From: Clostridia bacterium
GTDB taxonomy: Bacteria; Bacillota; Clostridia; Christensenellales; Borkfalkiaceae
Assembly (NCBI GenBank): GCA_017886895.1
Contig: JAGHJD010000008.1
Coordinates: 1-35,016 of the forward strand
Reading direction: 5' to 3'
Length of the DNA: 35,016 nt
Part shown: positions 32,003-35,016 of the stretch, in pieces
Layout of the letters: each line of letters opens with the position of its first letter
Numbering within the stretch: the stretch's first letter is position 1
Translations under genes and position numbers: made by a program
Notes under the pieces: model-generated
The model's input: only the letters and a program-made list of their open reading frames with translations
Databases searched by the model: none
Told to the model about the DNA's origin: nothing

Positions 32003-32767
32003 TTAAAATTTGCGGAAACGGCGGTATCTGGTTTCAATGAGTTCCTCTGCGGGGATCTTCGCCTTCTCCTCGAAAAACGCGGCAATATCCGCTTTGAGCA
32101 AGGCGAAAAACTCCTCCGAAAAGCCCTTTTCCTCTATGACCCTGTCCACCGCGCCCAGCGCGATGAGGTCGCGTGCGGTGAGTTTGAGGCACTCACACGC
32201 CTCGGCGACCTTCGAGCTGTCCTTCCAGAGAATGGAGGCGCAGCCCTCGGGGGAGATGACGGAGTAGGTCGACGTCTCCGTGATCCACACCTCGTCCGCC
32301 GCCGAAAGCCCGAGCGCGCCGCCCGAGCCGCCCTCGCCGATGAGCACGGAGAGTGCGGGCGTCTTTAAACGGATCATCTCCATGATCGAGCTTGCGATCG
32401 CCTCCGCCTGCCCGCGCTCCTCCGCGCCGATACCGCAGTACGCGCCCGACGTATCCACAAAGCACAGCACGGGGCGGTGAAATTTTTCCGCCTCCTTCAT
32501 CAGCCGCATCGCCTTGCGGTAGCCCTCGGGGTGCGCGCAGCCGAAGTTGTGCGCGACCTTCGCGTTCGTGTCCTCGCCCTTTTCGATGCCGATGACGGTG
32601 ACGGGCCGCCCGTTCAGGGACCCGATGCCGCCGACGATCGCGGAATCGTCCGCAAAGCGCCTGTCGCCGTGCAGCTCGATAAAGCCGTCGACGATCTTCT
32701 CAATGTACTTCACCGCGGTGGGACGCCCCTTCTCGCGGCTCTTCATCACGATCTCGTATGCGTTCAT
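32003..32767 (-). CDS. accA: Acetyl-CoA carboxylase carboxyltransferase subunit alpha
   Basis: A 254-aa subunit that transfers carboxylate from biotin to acetyl-CoA to make malonyl-CoA. It shows crotonase-fold motifs of Acc[12 protein letters not shown], a GHxKG-like region replaced here by [56 protein letters not shown] and [14 protein letters not shown]. It is shorter than the E. coli protein (about 319) because it lacks the N-terminal helical part, which is common in Firmicutes. ATG at 32767 overlaps the accD stop by 4 bp, which balances the two subunits. Confidence 0.97.
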   Translation of the reverse strand: MNAYEIVMKSREKGRPTAVKYIEKIVDGFIELHGDRRFADDSAIVGGIGSLNGRPVTVIGIEKGEDTNAKVAHNFGCAHPEGYRKAMRLMKEAEKFHRPVLCFVDTSGAYCGIGAEERGQAEAIASSIMEMIRLKTPALSVLIGEGGSGGALGLSAADEVWITETSTYSVISPEGCASILWKDSSKVAEACECLKLTARDLIALGAVDRVIEEKGFSEEFFALLKADIAAFFEEKAKIPAEELIETRYRRFRKF

Positions 32768-33666
32768 GCCGTCGCCTCCGCTGCATGCAGTTTTAAAAGA
32801 GCGGCAAGTTTTTCTTTCAGCTCTCTGCGCTCTGCGATGAGGTCGACGAAGCCCTTCTCCTGCAAAAGTTCCGCCCGCTGGAACCCCTCGGGGAGTTTCT
32901 GGCGGATGGTCTGTTCGATGACGCGCGGGCCCGCAAACCCGATGAGCGCGCCCTTTTCGGCGACGATGATGTCCGCCTCGAACGCGAACGACGCCGAAAC
33001 GCCGCCCGTCGTGGGGTCGGTGAGCACGGCAATGTACAAAAGCCCCGCCTCGCCGTGCTTGGCGACCGCGGCGGAGGTCTTTGCCATCTGCATGAGCGAG
33101 ACGATCCCCTCCTGCATGCGCGCGCCGCCGCTCAGCACAAAGCCGACGACGGGGAGACGGTGCTCCGTCGCGTACTCGAACAATTTTGTGATCTTTTCGC
33201 CGACGGCGTGCCCCATGCTGCCCATCTGAAAGCGGTAGTCCATGGAAAACACCGCGCAGTCGCAGCCGCCGATCTTCGCCGTACCGCAGACGGCGCCGTC
33301 CTTTTCGCCCGTCTTTTCGCGGAGCGCGGCGAGCTTTTCGTCATACCCCGGGAACCCCAGCGGATTGCCGCCCTCCACCTCCGCGAACAGCTCGGAGAAG
33401 TCCTCCGCGCACATGCCGATGCGCGTGCGCGCGTCCAGCTTTTTATAGTGCCCGCACTTGGGGCAGACGCCCAAATTTTCCGCCATTTCGTCGGAGAGCA
33501 CGATCTGCCCGCACTTCTCGCACTTTTCCGCGAGCTTGTCGGGGATCGCCGCCTCCTGCTGCGGCGCCTCTTGCGCAGCCTGCTGCGCGGGGGGCGCATC
33601 CTCCGTGCCTTCGAGCACGTTCTGCGGCTTTTTGAAATTGAATAATTTTTTAAAATCGAATTTCAA
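32764..33666 (-). CDS. accD: Acetyl-CoA carboxylase carboxyltransferase subunit beta
   Basis: A 300-aa subunit, partner of AccA. The zinc finger has Cys49, Cys52, Cys68 and Cys71 (CEKCG and CPKCG). The carboxyltransferase core contains [23 protein letters not shown], then [21 protein letters not shown] and [16 protein letters not shown], and [21 protein letters not shown] start with TTG at 33666 is chosen; it gives the natural beginning (KFDFKKLFN), and AGGAG lies about nine bases upstream. An upstream in-frame ATG would add an Arg-rich piece with no family match. The linker at 20-45 is rich in Ala, Gln and Pro. Confidence 0.95.
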   Translation of the reverse strand: MKFDFKKLFNFKKPQNVLEGTEDAPPAQQAAQEAPQQEAAIPDKLAEKCEKCGQIVLSDEMAENLGVCPKCGHYKKLDARTRIGMCAEDFSELFAEVEGGNPLGFPGYDEKLAALREKTGEKDGAVCGTAKIGGCDCAVFSMDYRFQMGSMGHAVGEKITKLFEYATEHRLPVVGFVLSGGARMQEGIVSLMQMAKTSAAVAKHGEAGLLYIAVLTDPTTGGVSASFAFEADIIVAEKGALIGFAGPRVIEQTIRQKLPEGFQRAELLQEKGFVDLIAERRELKEKLAALLKLHAAEATA

Positions 33667-33940
33667 CGCTCCAGCTCCTGACCGATATTTCCGCGGCACA
33701 GATCCCGCCGCGGCGTCTCCTCCCAACTCTCTTTCCGTTCTCTCTCTTTCTTTTCCGCTCTCTCCGCGCACACAGAGCCGCATGCGGAAAAAATTCTTTC
33801 TCCGCGCGTGTTCCGTGCCTCTCTCCGCACGGGTCGGCACGGAGAAAGCCCGGCTCCCGCCGCGCAAAGTTTACACGGGGACCATGCGTCCCGCCGCGCA
33901 ATGCCTGCGCGGGCGGCGCATGCGCTCCGCGCGAAGGGAA
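33667..33940. other. Gap between accC and accD, purine-rich on the coding strand
   Basis: No gene. On the minus strand this 274-bp stretch is strikingly purine-rich (GGAGAGAGCGGAAAAGAAAG and similar, 33715-33780). It has no clear promoter or terminator. It may be simply a long untranslated segment of the acc transcript. Confidence 0.45.
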
Positions 33941-35016
33941 CTACTTGCGTTTGTTCAGATATTTTTCAAGAAAATTCGTACAGTATGTGCCGTCTTTGAA
34001 TTCGGGCTGCGCCAAAATCTCGCTCGAGAACTCGGCGTTCGTCGTCACGCCCTCGATGACCAGCTCGCACAGCGCCGCCTGCATTTTGCGGATCGCCTCG
34101 GTGCGCTCGCGCGCGTACACGATGAGTTTGCCGATCATGCTGTCGTAATACGGCGGGATCTCGTAATCCTGGTAGATCGCCGTATCGAACCGCACCCACG
34201 GCCCGCCCGGGATGTGCAGCAGGCTGATCCTGCCGCAGCTCGGGCGGAAGTTCTGGCGCGCGTCCTCCGAATTGATGCGGCACTCGATCGCGCAGCCGCG
34301 GATACGGATGTCCTCCTGCTTGTAGATGAACTCCATGCCCGCCGCGATGCGGATCTGCCACTTCACGACGTCGATATTGGTAACGTACTCGGTGACGGGG
34401 TGCTCCACCTGCAGGCGGGTGTTCATCTCCATGAAATAGAATGTATCGTCCCTGCACAGCAAAAACTCGATGGTGCCGAGATTGGTGTAGTTCACCGTCT
34501 TTGCGGCGGTGACAGCCGCCTGCATCATCGCCTCGCGCACGGCGGGCTTTAAGGTGACGCAGGGGCTCTCCTCGATGAGTTTCTGGTTCTTGCGCTGCAT
34601 GGAACAGTCGCGCTCGCCGAGGCAGACGACGTTGCCGAAGTTGTCGGCGACGATCTGCATTTCGACGTGCTTGACGTCCGTCAGATATTTTTCAAGGTAG
34701 ACTTTGCCGTTGCCGAACGCCGCCTGCGCCTCGGCGGACGCCGTTAAGACGGCGTTTTCGAAGTCCTCTTCCTTCCAGACGATGCGGATGCCCCTGCCGC
34801 CGCCGCCCGCGCTCGCCTTGACGATGACGGGATAGCCGATCTCGCCCGCGAACTTCTTTGCCTCGGCGACGTCCGCGATCTCGTCCATGCCGGGCACGAC
34901 GGGCACGCCCGCCGCGCGCATGGTGCGCCGCGCCTCGTCCTTATCCCCCATCTTGGCGATGACGGTATAGGAGGGACCTATGAACTTGATGCCGCACTTT
35001 TCGCAGAGCTCTGCAA
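33941..35016 (-). CDS. accC: Biotin carboxylase, 5' end beyond the window
   Basis: The visible 357 residues form the C-terminal four fifths of biotin carboxylase, which carboxylates biotin on AccB with ATP and bicarbonate. The frame stays open through 35016, reading KCGIKFIGPSYTVIAKMGDK upstream of an internal Met, so the true start (about 90 residues more) lies outside. ATP-grasp motifs are KASAGGGGRGIRIV, EKYL, GERDCSMQRKNQKLIEESP, EFLL and FMEMNTRLQVEHPVTE; the C-terminal cap has ECRINSEDARQNFRPS. It ends KYLNKRK. accB and perhaps fab genes are likely to the right. Confidence 0.96.
   Translation of the reverse strand, partial: AELCEKCGIKFIGPSYTVIAKMGDKDEARRTMRAAGVPVVPGMDEIADVAEAKKFAGEIGYPVIVKASAGGGGRGIRIVWKEEDFENAVLTASAEAQAAFGNGKVYLEKYLTDVKHVEMQIVADNFGNVVCLGERDCSMQRKNQKLIEESPCVTLKPAVREAMMQAAVTAAKTVNYTNLGTIEFLLCRDDTFYFMEMNTRLQVEHPVTEYVTNIDVVKWQIRIAAGMEFIYKQEDIRIRGCAIECRINSEDARQNFRPSCGRISLLHIPGGPWVRFDTAIYQDYEIPPYYDSMIGKLIVYARERTEAIRKMQAALCELVIEGVTTNAEFSSEILAQPEFKDGTYCTNFLEKYLNKRK

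Noticed and set aside
1-35016. Mobile element, prophage or tRNA genes
   Set aside because: I found no transposase, integrase, phage gene, terminal repeats with target duplications or tRNA cloverleaf on either strand.

Overview
The window looks like chromosomal DNA from a GC-rich, uncultured-type Clostridia (Firmicutes). The evidence is a T-box leader on asnB, sigma-A type promoters with 17-bp spacers, the rpsF-ssb-rpsR block, an accC-accD-accA order, a DUF4250 protein, a DegV protein, and ER-type (SipW-like) signal peptidases. A gut lineage such as Christensenellales is a guess from overall style, not something the sequence proves. I see no rRNA, tRNA, CRISPR array, transposase, integrase or phage gene.

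Layout. (1) 1-2700, minus strand: asnB behind an Asn-specifier T-box, and a GNAT acetyltransferase with its own promoter. (2) 2805-3566, plus: a PRC-barrel protein, followed by about 790 bp without a convincing gene that holds a 35-bp tandem repeat, several hairpins and a 34-bp perfect palindrome. (3) 4353-14096, minus: a surface/biofilm-type cassette. In transcription order it has a SipW-like signal peptidase, a TasA-like secreted protein, a one-pass protein with a cytosolic domain and a TasA-like outer domain, a second SipW-like peptidase, a 524-aa exported protein and an 1183-aa beta-helix surface protein. A divergent XRE regulator (14397-14723) faces it across an AT-rich control region with a perfect-consensus promoter and an embedded palindrome. 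(4) 14881-20472, minus: dagK-like lipid kinase, K+/H+ antiporter with RCK_C domains, a 726-aa two-TM protein, and LemA, ending in a strong terminator. (5) 20618-26620, plus: CCA-adding enzyme and RmuC (translationally coupled), then a 101-aa protein and a 990-aa membrane-anchored repeat protein. (6) 26830-27898, plus: rpsF-ssb-rpsR. (7) 28271-31022, plus: FHA-FHA-ABC ATPase, ABC-2 permease, DUF4250. (8) 31127-35016, minus: DegV, accA, accD and accC (accC runs off the right edge).

How it works together. The centre of interest is region 3. Two dedicated signal peptidases, a TasA-like subunit and three further anchored or exported proteins, under one regulated promoter, suggest a self-contained machine for building a surface fibre or matrix. 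Three of its exported proteins carry the same R-Y motif directly after the N-terminal hydrophobic segment, a candidate recognition site for the partner peptidases. Regions 4, 5 and 8 are housekeeping (lipid/ion homeostasis, tRNA maturation, fatty acid synthesis), but the LemA-linked 726-aa protein and the 990-aa repeat protein have no function I can name.
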